Counted from the stretch's first letter, positions 7,030 through 16,108 are shown. The stretch is 22,909 nt of DNA from Loki-b32 sp964493385 (GCA_964493385.1 CAZBNW010000038.1:1-22909), one strand, 5' to 3'. Notes: a model not told the origin generated them from the sequence alone. Made by a program: numbers and translations.

Positions 7030-7641
7030 TTGCAAATTAAAGCTTCTTGTGCCTCTAACTGGGGTTCTAGTGTTTTCACAAATTCATATTTTGCATTGGA
7101 ATTACAGATTACTGGAACTGGGACTATAGATAATCCTTATCTGATTACTAGTAGAAATTATTGGCTTAATGAATATTTTCAATTAAATATCTCCAATTCT
7201 AATTCCTATATTAAAATTAAGGGCGTATCCTTAAAAGCTCTTTACTTAAAACAATGTGAAAATATTACCATCTCAGATGCTAATATAAAATATTTAGGGT
7301 TGGGAAACTGTTCCACAATTTCAATCGAAAATGTAAAAATAACAAAACAATTAAGATTATCCAGTGTAACCCAGATTAAAATCGCAGAATGCAATATAGG
7401 TAAATTATTAGCGTTTTCAGGTGATCAAATCTCAATTTTTAATTCCGATATAAAGAAAATTTCAAGAAAATCAAAAGCTACATTTCATATTCAAGCTAAA
7501 GATAAAAAAGCACTATTAAATAGAAGATCTGAAAACTTGAGAAAATATATAACTCCAGATTTTTGGCAGTGTTCACATTGTGGTTCTGAAGTGGACATGT
7601 ATTCAAGATTTTGCCACGATTGTGGTATTAAACTAAAATAA
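7030..7641 (+). CDS. Beta-helix protein with C-terminal zinc ribbon
   Basis: A 203-residue protein. After a TGTGTIDNPYLIT entry motif (29-41) come about five coils of 18-20 residues, such as NITISDANIKYLGLGNCS and QIKIAECNIGKLLAFSGD. They have alternating hydrophobic strands, as in right-handed parallel beta-helices of the pectate-lyase type, but no catalytic residues are recognisable. The C-terminus is a zinc ribbon with C181-x2-C184 and C195-x2-C198 (FCHDCGIKLK). The only canonical start is TTG at 7030; the frame stays open to 6898 and reads hydrophobically (ILLSFYILLLIFIHN) without a start codon, so a lost N-terminus is possible. It is followed after 22 nt by a second zinc-ribbon gene, suggesting an operon. 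The function is unknown, perhaps a binding protein. Confidence 0.65.
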   Translation: MQIKASCASNWGSSVFTNSYFALELQITGTGTIDNPYLITSRNYWLNEYFQLNISNSNSYIKIKGVSLKALYLKQCENITISDANIKYLGLGNCSTISIENVKITKQLRLSSVTQIKIAECNIGKLLAFSGDQISIFNSDIKKISRKSKATFHIQAKDKKALLNRRSENLRKYITPDFWQCSHCGSEVDMYSRFCHDCGIKLK

Positions 7642-7663
7642 TATATCAAGAATAATAATTTAG

Positions 7664-8341
7664 GTGTTAAAAGAGAAAATTAAGAAAAAAGCATTACTAT
7701 TTCCAATATTAACAACAATTATAATTGGATTTATAGCAGTATTTTCTAATCAAGAAACTGTAGCAAATTTTGCTTTTCATAAAGACTCTGGAGAAAATGA
7801 GAGAGGTTTTACTTTAGAAAGGCATGTATCTAATGTAATTGAGTGGGACTTTACATCTACAAGTGATGTTGATCTTTTAATAATTAAAAAAAGTACTTTG
7901 GAATATTATGAAAGAGTAGCTTCAGAGCTTTCATCACAATGGGGCTTAGATTTTAACCAGCTTATGAGAGACTTTCTTGAAGACGATTATGTTTCAAGAG
8001 GAAATCATAAAGACTCAGGAAAATTTTATGTTCATTCTTCTGGATTACACTATATTAAGTTTAGTACTATAGGTACTATCAATTACATTATCAAGTGTGA
8101 TCCATTTTCGATTAATTTGATGTGGATTTTTTATATCTGTTTAGGAGTAACCACCACTATAGGAATTATCTGTTCCATATCTAAATTTAAAAAATTAGTT
8201 AAAATGAAATCTAGTATTGAAAAAGATGACTTAAGGTGTGATAATCAATTCAAGGTTTCATGTGAAAGATGTGGAGCACATAATGACTCAGATTCAGTAT
8301 TTTGCCATGAATGTGGTACCAGACTTAAAAGTTATAGTTAA
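7664..8341 (+). CDS. Membrane-anchored beta-rich protein with zinc ribbon
   Basis: A 225-residue protein starting at GTG, 22 nt after the previous stop. It has a basic N-terminus, TM1 (about 9-28) and an external domain (about 30-148). That domain contains IEWDFTSTSDVDLLII and GKFYVHSSGLHYIKFS, resembling the GOLD/emp24-like beta-sandwich seen in archaeal surface proteins. TM2 (151-172), a short basic linker and a cytoplasmic zinc ribbon follow, the ribbon with C200-x2-C203 and C214-x2-C217 (FCHECGTRLK). The ribbon closely resembles that of the upstream gene, so the two proteins probably share a partner or location. The topology places the beta-domain outside and the zinc ribbon inside. A sensor or adaptor role is inference; the GOLD-like assignment is tentative. 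Confidence 0.65.
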   Translation: MLKEKIKKKALLFPILTTIIIGFIAVFSNQETVANFAFHKDSGENERGFTLERHVSNVIEWDFTSTSDVDLLIIKKSTLEYYERVASELSSQWGLDFNQLMRDFLEDDYVSRGNHKDSGKFYVHSSGLHYIKFSTIGTINYIIKCDPFSINLMWIFYICLGVTTTIGIICSISKFKKLVKMKSSIEKDDLRCDNQFKVSCERCGAHNDSDSVFCHECGTRLKSYS

Positions 8342-8471
8342 AATAGAAATTAAGAAATTGCGCCCCCCAACCCTAAAACATTTAAAAATATGGAAAAGAA
8401 AAATTTAGAATAATGAAGATTAACATTGAGAAATTATCACGAAAGTTGAGAAATGTTGCTATCTGCAAGAA

Positions 8472-8500
8472 GTGTTAGTATAGAAAAATATTACTAACAC
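8472..8500. repeat. Strong hairpin
   Basis: Perfect 9-bp arms GTGTTAGTA (8472-8480) and TACTAACAC (8492-8500) around an 11-nt AT-rich loop, in the 358-nt gap before the winged-helix gene. No T-run follows, so it is not a simple terminator. It may form in RNA or be a regulator site. The gap also holds a C6 run near 8363, a direct repeat TTGAGAAAT near 8428 and 8448, and A-rich tracts at 8560-8635. Confidence 0.45.
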
Positions 8501-8520
8501 AAACATCAGAACTAAGCATG

Positions 8521-8536
8521 AACTTCACGTGAAGTT
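8521..8536. promoter_or_regulatory. 16-bp perfect palindrome
   Basis: AACTTCACGTGAAGTT reads the same on both strands and lies 20 nt after the hairpin and 164 nt before the ATG at 8700. It is more GC-rich than its surroundings, which makes chance less likely. It would suit a dimeric regulator, possibly the winged-helix protein encoded downstream. Confidence 0.45.
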
Positions 8537-8699
8537 TGAAGCAAGAATCTATATTTAAATTAAAACCTAAAAAAAAATTAAGGAAAAAAAAGTAAAAAAA
8601 GAGGTCTAAATTTAAAAAATAAAAAAATAAGATTAAGGAAATACAATAATACAAGAAGAATTCCTTGTTATTATACCTAAAAAAGATGATTGCAGAAAA

Positions 8700-9320
8700 A
8701 TGGAGCGATATCCCTTGCATATAGAAATAGAAAAACTATTAAAAAAAAATACTCAATTTGAAGGGGCGGAAATAAAAGATTTAGAACTTAAGTTAATATA
8801 TAAAACAATTCAAGATTTTGCCCCTGAAATAGCGTATTTATATCAATTCAGAGAAGATGAATCCGAAGAATTACAGGTAAAAACCGGGCGACTTAATGAA
8901 AACCGTATCTTAGGTATATTTTTAAAATTCTATTTAGAAGGAAAGAACATAATCACTACAACTGAAATTGAGCAAGATTATAAACGATACTTTAAAGATA
9001 TTGCTCGTTCCACCACTTCAACTTATATGAATATGCTCACTAAGGAATCAACTTTATATAAAGAGAGAGATGGGAGAATCGTTTATTATATTTTTTATAG
9101 AGATCCACCAATTGGTATCAAACCCTTTTGGTTTACTAGAGTCTTTTGTATAGTTCCAGCATATTTTGATAGAGCATATTATTTTTCTAATTTATATAGT
9201 AATGCTGAGAAATATGTAGAACAATATGCTAATAAAGATAGTAGTATAGATAAAGAAATATTGGAAAGGAACTTCAAATTTATTATTGGGTTAATTATTT
9301 TAAATATTTTCAAAAACTGA
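8700..9320 (+). CDS. Winged-helix protein, first part of a gene split by TGA
   Basis: A 206-residue protein. An N-terminal helical part (1-60) is followed by a likely winged-helix domain (about 66-132). TTTEIEQDYKRYFKDIA and RSTTSTYMNMLTKES look like helices 2 and 3, and LYKERDGRIVYYIFY looks like the wing. After that come an aromatic-rich section and a helical end (LERNFKFIIGLIILNIFKN). The frame ends at a TGA (9318-9320), but the same frame stays open for another 108 codons to 9645. The original gene was probably one protein of about 315 residues. DNA binding is inferred from the helix pattern. Palindromes upstream may be its own operators. Confidence 0.55.
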   Translation: MERYPLHIEIEKLLKKNTQFEGAEIKDLELKLIYKTIQDFAPEIAYLYQFREDESEELQVKTGRLNENRILGIFLKFYLEGKNIITTTEIEQDYKRYFKDIARSTTSTYMNMLTKESTLYKERDGRIVYYIFYRDPPIGIKPFWFTRVFCIVPAYFDRAYYFSNLYSNAEKYVEQYANKDSSIDKEILERNFKFIIGLIILNIFKN

Positions 9321-9647
9321 AGTTCTAAATGCGTGCTTTGTCAGTTCAGTAAAAGAGAAATTTATAGTCTATTGGAGAAAATAATTAGCTCTGCAATTAA
9401 ACATAGATCTGATGTTTTATCTGAGTTTCTATTAAAAAATTTGATTGAAAAGTGTTCAGAAATACCAATATTTAATGGAACTTATATTAAAGAGGAAGTT
9501 GATAAAGAAAATATTGTTGAGGAGATAGTAAGGAGCGCCAACATATACAAAAAAGATTTAGATTTTCAAATTACACTTTTACTAAGGAGAAAAGATTTAA
9601 GACCAAATAAAATAAAAGTTGTAAAAAAAGAAAATGTACATTTGTGA
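9321..9647 (+). pseudogene. In-frame continuation after TGA of the winged-helix gene
   Basis: Directly after the TGA at 9318-9320 and in the same frame, the sequence reads SSKCVLCQFSKREIYSLLE and continues as a helical, charged domain (about 108 codons) to a TGA at 9645-9647. A GTG at 9333 could start a separate 104-residue protein, but no ribosome binding site precedes it. The natural reading is a single ancestral gene interrupted by one nonsense change, perhaps TGG to TGA. The KCVLC pair next to the stop could be half of a metal site. Readthrough, for example with selenocysteine, is possible but not supported by a recognised selenoprotein motif. Confidence 0.5.
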
Positions 9648-9744
9648 AAAATCAAATTATGTTATTTTAAAAAAAAATTGATAATATAGCTCCCATATGT
9701 AAAAAATGTCAAATCCGATGAAACTCAAATCTGGAGAAGTAAAT

Positions 9745-9849
9745 ATGGTTAAGAGAAAATTAAGGATAAAATGTATGCAATGTGGTAGAGAGATGAAATT
9801 GGATTTTATGGAAACAAGGGCGATTTGTAAGAAATGTAGGAAGCTTTAA
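9745..9849 (+). CDS. Tiny zinc-ribbon protein (34 aa)
   Basis: A short frame encoding a two-knuckle zinc ribbon, CMQCGREMKLDF and RAICKKCRKL, with a CxxC pair at each end about 15 residues apart and a basic N-terminus. I chose the ATG at 9745 because GGAG lies 8 nt upstream (9733-9736); an in-frame ATG at 9718 would add nine residues. Two CxxC knuckles in so short a frame, plus a proper ribosome binding site, argue that it is real. Its role is probably nucleic-acid or protein binding. T-rich DNA (about 9861-9895) follows and may terminate it. Confidence 0.6.
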   Translation: MVKRKLRIKCMQCGREMKLDFMETRAICKKCRKL

Positions 9850-9917
9850 ATTTATTCAATATTTTTCTTAATTTTTTTTTGATTTCTTTTCCATTTCAGT
9901 ATTGAATACAAAAAAAC

Positions 9918-9945
9918 AATCCTAGAAGTTAATCCTTCTAGGATA
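9918..9945 (-). terminator. Intrinsic terminator of the macroglobulin gene; hairpin copy B
   Basis: Perfect 10-bp arms ATCCTAGAAG/CTTCTAGGAT (9919-9928 and 9935-9944) with a 6-nt loop. Read on the minus strand the hairpin is followed by TG and a run of seven T (9910-9916), 45 nt past the stop of the macroglobulin gene. It shares its arms with the hairpin at 6562-6589. Confidence 0.65.
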
Positions 9946-9988
9946 TTTTCACTCTTATCCATTTTAACTTCAATTTTTAATTCAAGGT

Positions 9989-12900
9989 TTACTTTTCTAG
10001 TTCATCTTCAGATTCATCTAAAAATGAAACTTTTCCTATTTCTTGTTTGGTTTTACTAATTAAACGATCATGCATACGTCGTTTCTTTTTTTCATACTTT
10101 TTATAAAGTATCGAAGAAATACTTGCTAATCCAATTGAAAAACCTACAATCATTCCAATGATAAGATAAGGAATAATCTCATAAGCAAATATTTCTACTG
10201 GTATTAAATTTGTAGTTGCAATATTTCCGTAGATGTCAAAAACTTCTACATACATCTTCACTATAGAATTAATATTTTTAATGTCTGTAATAATTATTGA
10301 GAACTCTTCTTGATCTTTCATTGAATACAGAGTTTGAACCCTCCATCCAGAATTTTGTGAAAAAACTATACGAATTTTATTAATACCATTATTATCTGTT
10401 GCCTGTAGATTAACTTGAAGTTGAATTTTAGGTTCTTTATAATTTTGGCTGAAACTAATATTTGAAATAAATGGTAATAATAAATCTTGATAAATTGAGT
10501 TATCAGGACGATATTTTCGCGGAATATTCTCTAATACTACTGAGTGAGCAGAGATGCAAAAATCATCATACATACCCCAAAGTTTACATTCTCCAGAGTA
10601 AGAATTTTTAATATTATCAACTTGAAGTTGATAAGTAATCTCAGTAATTCCAATCGCTAACATAGGAAAGAAAAAATGAATTCCTGACAAAAATAATCCA
10701 TGTGTGATTTCTGAATTATTATAATCTCCTGAAATTTCAACAGAATCTGGTAAAAAAATTGTTCCTGTAGGTTGTTCATCTTCAATAACGTAAAATTGGC
10801 GTGGCTCTCCATCATTTGAGATTTTTATTGTAATAGTTATCATATCTCCGGGAATGAAAAAATCTTGTTTGGAAACTTGCTTTGTAAGAGTTAACAATTC
10901 AGAATTCTCCGCTGTCGAACTATGAATTGTTTCAATTAAAGGATATGATGATAATGGCTGTATTCCTACTCTAATATTGATAGGTCCAACTGTATGCTGA
11001 AAAAGTTGATAACGTGAAGAATTTTTTGATGTATCAATAAATCGAATATATCCTAAAACTGAAACGCCCTCTAGAACGTAATCACCTTCTATATTTGGAG
11101 CAATCAAAGAAAAGAAAATCTCACTTCCATTAAAAAGGATTGGAGTAAAAATCGTATAGTTTGCTTCAGGATCTCGTAAATTTTGAGGAACATGAAGTAA
11201 TGATGATGTAGCATCGACTATTGGCATTCTATCATTAATTTCAGAGAATCTTACTCCCACATAGAATTGTTCATTTTTTGAAACTTCAATCATATCTGGA
11301 ATCTCTATTTTTGGATTTGATCGTAAAATCTGTACACTTTCAAAAATATAGCAAATTTGACCAGACCCATTTAAGGAGATATTGATTGTATTAGTATTTT
11401 CCGTTATATATTCACGCAGATTTAATAGAATTTCATCTAGGTTATTGTTAGATTCTGTGAAATTTAAAACATATTGAGGAGGTTTATGATTATTAATTAT
11501 AACAGAAATAGTTCCATTGAAGTCTATAAACCCTCCAGTAAGAATAATCCCCTTAATTGCTGTTAAAGCAGTAATCGCTGCTGCAGTATCTGCAGTAGAT
11601 CCCCAACCCCAACGATTGCGTTGATTCAATAAATATCGGACCGCTTTTCGGATTAAAGCATAATTATTTACATAATCATCAAGTGCAAGAGCCCATATAG
11701 CATAAGATGTAATTTCGACAATATTTCCTAACTTTCGCCAGTACCAAATGTTATCTACATCACTGTCCCAAAAAATTGTATTCTCTTCGATTTTTTTATT
11801 ATCCTTGATAAATTGTATTAATATATCATTAAATGTGGTATTTTCATAAAAATTATCATTTGTTGCAATATAAAAAAGAGAAGCTGCATAGGCACTCTGC
11901 ATTTCTTCAGTATTCCATAAGCTTCTAAACTCATTAACAGCTTTGCTAATAGCTGTATCCATCTGAGAAGTTTTATTATTAAAATTCATTATTGCTTTAA
12001 GAATAAAAGCTGTAGCTTCTAAAGTGTTTGAAGAATATTCTTGAAAATCCCAAAGACCATTAGGATACTGATGATTAATTAGATATTCAATACCTCTTTT
12101 TAATGTAATTGAATTAATTTGGAAACCAACTTCTTCAATTTGGATCAATGCAGATACAACAATAGACGTCATTAGGATTTTAGAGGTATCATCTCTCCAC
12201 CAGCCCCAACCACCATCACTATGTTGAAAATTATAAATCCGATTAAGTCCTTCTAAGATCATTGAAGTTAACTCTTGTTCCAGATTCGTAGTAAGTTGCC
12301 CCGTTTGTTTTAAATAGTTAAATATCAGAGCTGTTGGGAGAGTTCTAGATATTGTTTGTTCTATGCATCCATAAGGATAACCAATTAATGATTGCCAGCT
12401 TTCAATCGAAATATCCATTAGATCAGTATACAATGCTAATGTTTCTTTATGATAAATTGCGAGTGGATCCACAGTATAGTTTAATAGTATAGATCCATCA
12501 GTAGCATTTAAAAATCCTATAGTTCTATTTACGACTTCAATGCCATTTGGTTTTATATAAGTAGTTATTTGCTTTGCGTCTGAATATTGTATTCCAGAAA
12601 CTTCGGTAGCTGCCAAGAGCGTAATGTTTTGGAAATAAGGCTGGACACAATAAACAGAAAACTCAACTTCTGAAACGAAACCATTTGGAATAAATAATTT
12701 TTGTGTATCCTTATTTAATATGGTAAGTTCAGGGGCATTAATAGCAACTAATGCATAAGCATCAGTTCCTATATAATTGTAAATATACCCTTTTACATTT
12801 AAGATGTCATCTTGAACTACTGGTTGTGGTATGTCAAATTCTATGAAAAACGGTAAAAATGATTTAATTTGTACGGTTTCAACATCTCCCCATAACACTA

Positions 12901-15900
12901 TATCATTAGAATCTCCAAATATGCTATTTCCTACAGCTCTAATAGTCCATTCACCTATATTATCGGGTAATTTAAAGGTAATGTTAGTTTGTTCCGAAAT
13001 TATCAATTTTGGCATCCAGTTAGCTGATTCTGAAATATTTTTTCGTATTTCTGTGTCAAATCTAGAGAGTAAATCATCAAAAGAAGGGATATCACGTTTA
13101 AAGGGTCCTGTTTCTCCAAAAGTAAACGCATAAAAATCTTCGAACAAAGGTACTGGTTCTTCATCCTCTAAATAATAAACACCACCTCTAGGGATCCCAT
13201 AACCAGACCACCAATAGCTATCAAAAATAAATCCAGAACCCCATGAACTTCCTGAACTAATATAAGTTGAATAGGCATTCATTGTAAAATAGGCTAATTC
13301 CGAATCATCTTCTGGTTCTACATCGAGTACAGCACTATCTATAAAGGAAAGTGATAAAACTGATGTTATATTTTCTGACGGTGTAATAGTCAATGTTATT
13401 AAATCGCCAGGCTCATAGATTTCTTTATCTGTTGAAAGACTGAGGGTATAAGAAAAATCAATGTGAACAGCAAGTACAGATTCATAAAATTCTCCTAAAT
13501 CGGAAATTGTATAAATTATTATCGTAAAATCAGGTGCAAAATTTGCAATAACAGAGAGATTATAAGAGAATTTATCATCATTTACGTCTAATGGAACCGA
13601 AAAAATCAGACCACGTTTGTATACTTCCATATAAAGTGGCATATTAGTTGATACATTTGAAACGCCATTAATCTCAATAACATCATTAATATGAACTACA
13701 ATTTGGTCATAATAAGTTCCTGTATTCGTATAATTAGTAACAAACGATATTGATTGAAAACCACCCACCACAAAAGAATCATGCGCAGAGTGATAATTAA
13801 ATCCTCCATAATATTCATTCGAGCGAGAATAAACATAAGAATATATATAATATTTTCCTTCAGGATAAAAATTTGGAATGTAAAAATTATACGTTTTGCT
13901 CCCAAAAATTATATCACTAACTCGACCTATTAATTGATGTTTTGCATCATAAATATAAATTTTACCTTCTCCAATACAGGGAGAATCCGTTAGAATATTT
14001 TTATAAGTTACTTCAAATTCAAGAGTCTGACCTAAATCTAAAGTTGAATCTATAATATTAATATCCAAACTATATTTCTTATAACGGAAATAGTAAGATG
14101 ATGCAGTAGATCGACCATCTTTTAGGTTAACTAATAATCTTATTTCAAAAAGATCATAAAGCTTTATTTTTTCTAAAGGTAATTTAAATTCCAATTTACC
14201 CGCTCCAAATTTATTTGTAGATTTAGAATAAGTTGCAAGCAATTTCTTATCAGTAATTAATGAAGAATATATTGGATACCCTTCTATTCCAAAGATTTCA
14301 ATATTTGCTGTGACATTAGCTAACGGATTATACAGCCAATACCAATACCCATAATCATAACTATCCCCGGACATAACATACTGAAATACATAAAAATAAT
14401 ATTCTAAGGTCTCAGTAGGGTGAGGTGCCCAATTTGTTAAATAACCATATGCAAATAATTGTTCGATACGAGTATATATTTTTTTAGTCGACGCACTCCT
14501 ACCATAAATATCTATTACATTTGTTTGTACACTAAAAGTGTATTCTAAATCGGCGATAAATTGTAGGTTTATCGAGAAATAAAATCTTCCTTCACTGTTT
14601 GTAATTCCCTCCAGCGTATATTTGAGTTCTTCCCAATAACTTTGGATTGTGAGCTCTACAGTTGCTCCCACTACTGGTTGGCCAAAGTAATATGTTGCTT
14701 CAATGAAGCCTTCAAATAAATTTTCGTTAATAGGATAGAATTCCTTTCCGTTTGTATCAATATCTACTCTAAAAACTGGTTTAATATAATATTCAACCTT
14801 AACATTATACCTATATTTTTTATTTGATTGACTAAATTCAAATCCGTAATATCCTAATTCACAATCTTCATCTAATGGAAAATTAAAGGTTAAGATACCA
14901 TAATCATCAGTTGTAATTGTTGACCAAAAAACAGCAAATTCATCTGGATTATAGATGGTCAAAGAAATTGGTGTATTTCGCATTGCTTTTTTAGTTTCAT
15001 TCATAAATGAATACTCTAAAACTAAAACTCTTAGAAAAATAGTATCACCTGGACTGTAAATGGTCTTATCAGTGGTTACCACATATTGAAATCGCTCTTG
15101 AATAGTCTTTTGCTGTCCTCCCCACATACAATAATAATAATAGTCCCAAGATTCATACAAAAAGGTATGGTATTCTGCTTTTCCATCAGTAGTGCGTATT
15201 GTTAATCTAAGTACATGATAATTATCTAAATCTAAAGGAATATCTGTATTAAAAATAGCATATCCAAAATCATCAGTTTGACCTTCATTTGATGTTAAAA
15301 TGAACCAACTCGTACTTGAATAATCATAATATGAAATAGAATAATTAAAATCTGCTAACGGGATACCTGAAAAATCAGTTAGGTTAACAATATGGACTGC
15401 TGCGGTGTATAATTGATTTTTCTTATAATATCTTGGACCTTTATAAAAAATACCAACCTCGCCTATGGTAAATTCCTTATAAGCTCGACAATCTTCAGTA
15501 TAGGCGTAAACAGTATAAATTCCTTCAGTAGAAGTCAAAGTAAATAGTGTTGAAGCGTGACCGTTGACATTAATCGTTAAGTTTTTTGTAAAAATTGGTG
15601 TTGTAGTCTCATAATAATTTGGGTAATAATAATAATAATCTCGATAAAATCCTTGATAGACTTCTACAGAAATTATTTTTCCTGGTGAAGCAGTTAAATT
15701 ACAAGTCAATCCTAAATTAATAGTGAGTGTTTCTCCAACGATAATAACATACTTATCAAGATTAAGTGTTAGAACATAATCATTATTATAATAATTATAA
15801 GCCAGTTTAGGATTCTGATCAGTTTCCGCCTCGGAAAACTCTTCAGTCATTAAGGAAGTGGATTTATTAACAGGGAAATAATAAGGAGATGAATACGATG

Positions 15901-16045
15901 AGCCATCTTTCTGAGGGATTTCTATGTCATTTTCTTCCAGCTCGTTATTAATAAAAAAGTTAGTACCACCCACATTACAACCTAATAAAATAAACTGAAT
16001 GCAAATTATTGATAAAAAAATAATTGCTTTTTTTCTTCTATTCAT
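9989..16045 (-). CDS. Alpha-2-macroglobulin family lipoprotein with thioester
   Basis: A 2018-residue extracytoplasmic protein. The N-terminal signal ends in a lipobox-like LLGC (Cys23). Beta-sandwich macroglobulin-type domains follow, with TDKTIYSPGDTIFLRVLV (about 323) and STDKEIYEPGDLITLTI (about 868). A Tyr/Gly/Ser-rich stretch around 900-990 sits where the bait region would be. Next is the A2M core segment (KLPDNIGEWTIRAVG, about 1023-1037). The thioester motif is PYGCIEQT with Cys1227 and Gln1230, followed by the alpha-toroid thioester domain (HSDGGWGWWRDD and repeats). C-terminal beta domains (one CARDB/DUF11-like near 1720-1830), a membrane helix (about 1957-1981) and a basic tail complete it. 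The family traps proteases or tags targets covalently through the thioester; the intact CxEQ suggests activity. Two anchors (lipid and helix) are unusual. The frame has no lesion. Confidence 0.92.
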   Translation of the reverse strand: MNRRKKAIIFLSIICIQFILLGCNVGGTNFFINNELEENDIEIPQKDGSSYSSPYYFPVNKSTSLMTEEFSEAETDQNPKLAYNYYNNDYVLTLNLDKYVIIVGETLTINLGLTCNLTASPGKIISVEVYQGFYRDYYYYYPNYYETTTPIFTKNLTINVNGHASTLFTLTSTEGIYTVYAYTEDCRAYKEFTIGEVGIFYKGPRYYKKNQLYTAAVHIVNLTDFSGIPLADFNYSISYYDYSSTSWFILTSNEGQTDDFGYAIFNTDIPLDLDNYHVLRLTIRTTDGKAEYHTFLYESWDYYYYCMWGGQQKTIQERFQYVVTTDKTIYSPGDTIFLRVLVLEYSFMNETKKAMRNTPISLTIYNPDEFAVFWSTITTDDYGILTFNFPLDEDCELGYYGFEFSQSNKKYRYNVKVEYYIKPVFRVDIDTNGKEFYPINENLFEGFIEATYYFGQPVVGATVELTIQSYWEELKYTLEGITNSEGRFYFSINLQFIADLEYTFSVQTNVIDIYGRSASTKKIYTRIEQLFAYGYLTNWAPHPTETLEYYFYVFQYVMSGDSYDYGYWYWLYNPLANVTANIEIFGIEGYPIYSSLITDKKLLATYSKSTNKFGAGKLEFKLPLEKIKLYDLFEIRLLVNLKDGRSTASSYYFRYKKYSLDINIIDSTLDLGQTLEFEVTYKNILTDSPCIGEGKIYIYDAKHQLIGRVSDIIFGSKTYNFYIPNFYPEGKYYIYSYVYSRSNEYYGGFNYHSAHDSFVVGGFQSISFVTNYTNTGTYYDQIVVHINDVIEINGVSNVSTNMPLYMEVYKRGLIFSVPLDVNDDKFSYNLSVIANFAPDFTIIIYTISDLGEFYESVLAVHIDFSYTLSLSTDKEIYEPGDLITLTITPSENITSVLSLSFIDSAVLDVEPEDDSELAYFTMNAYSTYISSGSSWGSGFIFDSYWWSGYGIPRGGVYYLEDEEPVPLFEDFYAFTFGETGPFKRDIPSFDDLLSRFDTEIRKNISESANWMPKLIISEQTNITFKLPDNIGEWTIRAVGNSIFGDSNDIVLWGDVETVQIKSFLPFFIEFDIPQPVVQDDILNVKGYIYNYIGTDAYALVAINAPELTILNKDTQKLFIPNGFVSEVEFSVYCVQPYFQNITLLAATEVSGIQYSDAKQITTYIKPNGIEVVNRTIGFLNATDGSILLNYTVDPLAIYHKETLALYTDLMDISIESWQSLIGYPYGCIEQTISRTLPTALIFNYLKQTGQLTTNLEQELTSMILEGLNRIYNFQHSDGGWGWWRDDTSKILMTSIVVSALIQIEEVGFQINSITLKRGIEYLINHQYPNGLWDFQEYSSNTLEATAFILKAIMNFNNKTSQMDTAISKAVNEFRSLWNTEEMQSAYAASLFYIATNDNFYENTTFNDILIQFIKDNKKIEENTIFWDSDVDNIWYWRKLGNIVEITSYAIWALALDDYVNNYALIRKAVRYLLNQRNRWGWGSTADTAAAITALTAIKGIILTGGFIDFNGTISVIINNHKPPQYVLNFTESNNNLDEILLNLREYITENTNTINISLNGSGQICYIFESVQILRSNPKIEIPDMIEVSKNEQFYVGVRFSEINDRMPIVDATSSLLHVPQNLRDPEANYTIFTPILFNGSEIFFSLIAPNIEGDYVLEGVSVLGYIRFIDTSKNSSRYQLFQHTVGPINIRVGIQPLSSYPLIETIHSSTAENSELLTLTKQVSKQDFFIPGDMITITIKISNDGEPRQFYVIEDEQPTGTIFLPDSVEISGDYNNSEITHGLFLSGIHFFFPMLAIGITEITYQLQVDNIKNSYSGECKLWGMYDDFCISAHSVVLENIPRKYRPDNSIYQDLLLPFISNISFSQNYKEPKIQLQVNLQATDNNGINKIRIVFSQNSGWRVQTLYSMKDQEEFSIIITDIKNINSIVKMYVEVFDIYGNIATTNLIPVEIFAYEIIPYLIIGMIVGFSIGLASISSILYKKYEKKKRRMHDRLISKTKQEIGKVSFLDESEDELEK

Positions 16046-16071
16046 CTTGTTATTCCTATTTCAAAATCATT

Positions 16072-16108
16072 CTTTATATCACATTATTATACCTAAGCTT
16101 TTTATACT
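16072..16108 (-). promoter_or_regulatory. Probable promoter of the macroglobulin gene
   Basis: Two TATA-like boxes occur on the minus strand: AGTATAAAAAGC (16097-16108), which would give a leader of about 30 nt, and GATATAAAG (16072-16080), which would give a nearly leaderless transcript. Either would let the macroglobulin gene be transcribed separately from the winged-helix gene upstream. Confidence 0.35.

Noticed and set aside
8413..8478. 21-codon frame ending VAICKKC, similar to the end of the small zinc-ribbon protein
   Set aside because: It has only one CxxC pair, stops immediately after it, and has no partner knuckle; too short to support.
8475..8720. 81-codon minus-strand Phe/Leu-rich frame
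   Set aside because: It arises from A-rich tracts on the other strand and runs across the hairpin and palindrome; its composition is a homopolymer artefact.
9318..9350. Selenocysteine at the TGA next to KCVLC
   Set aside because: No known selenoprotein motif and no clear SECIS-like hairpin found after the gene; kept only as an option in the finding on this TGA.
284..9647. Reassignment of TGA to tryptophan, suggested by two TGA codons in Trp-like positions
   Set aside because: The large intact genes use TGG for Trp throughout and contain no internal TGA, so the code appears standard.
12831..13133. 100-codon plus-strand frame
   Set aside because: It lies wholly antisense inside the intact macroglobulin gene and has no motif.
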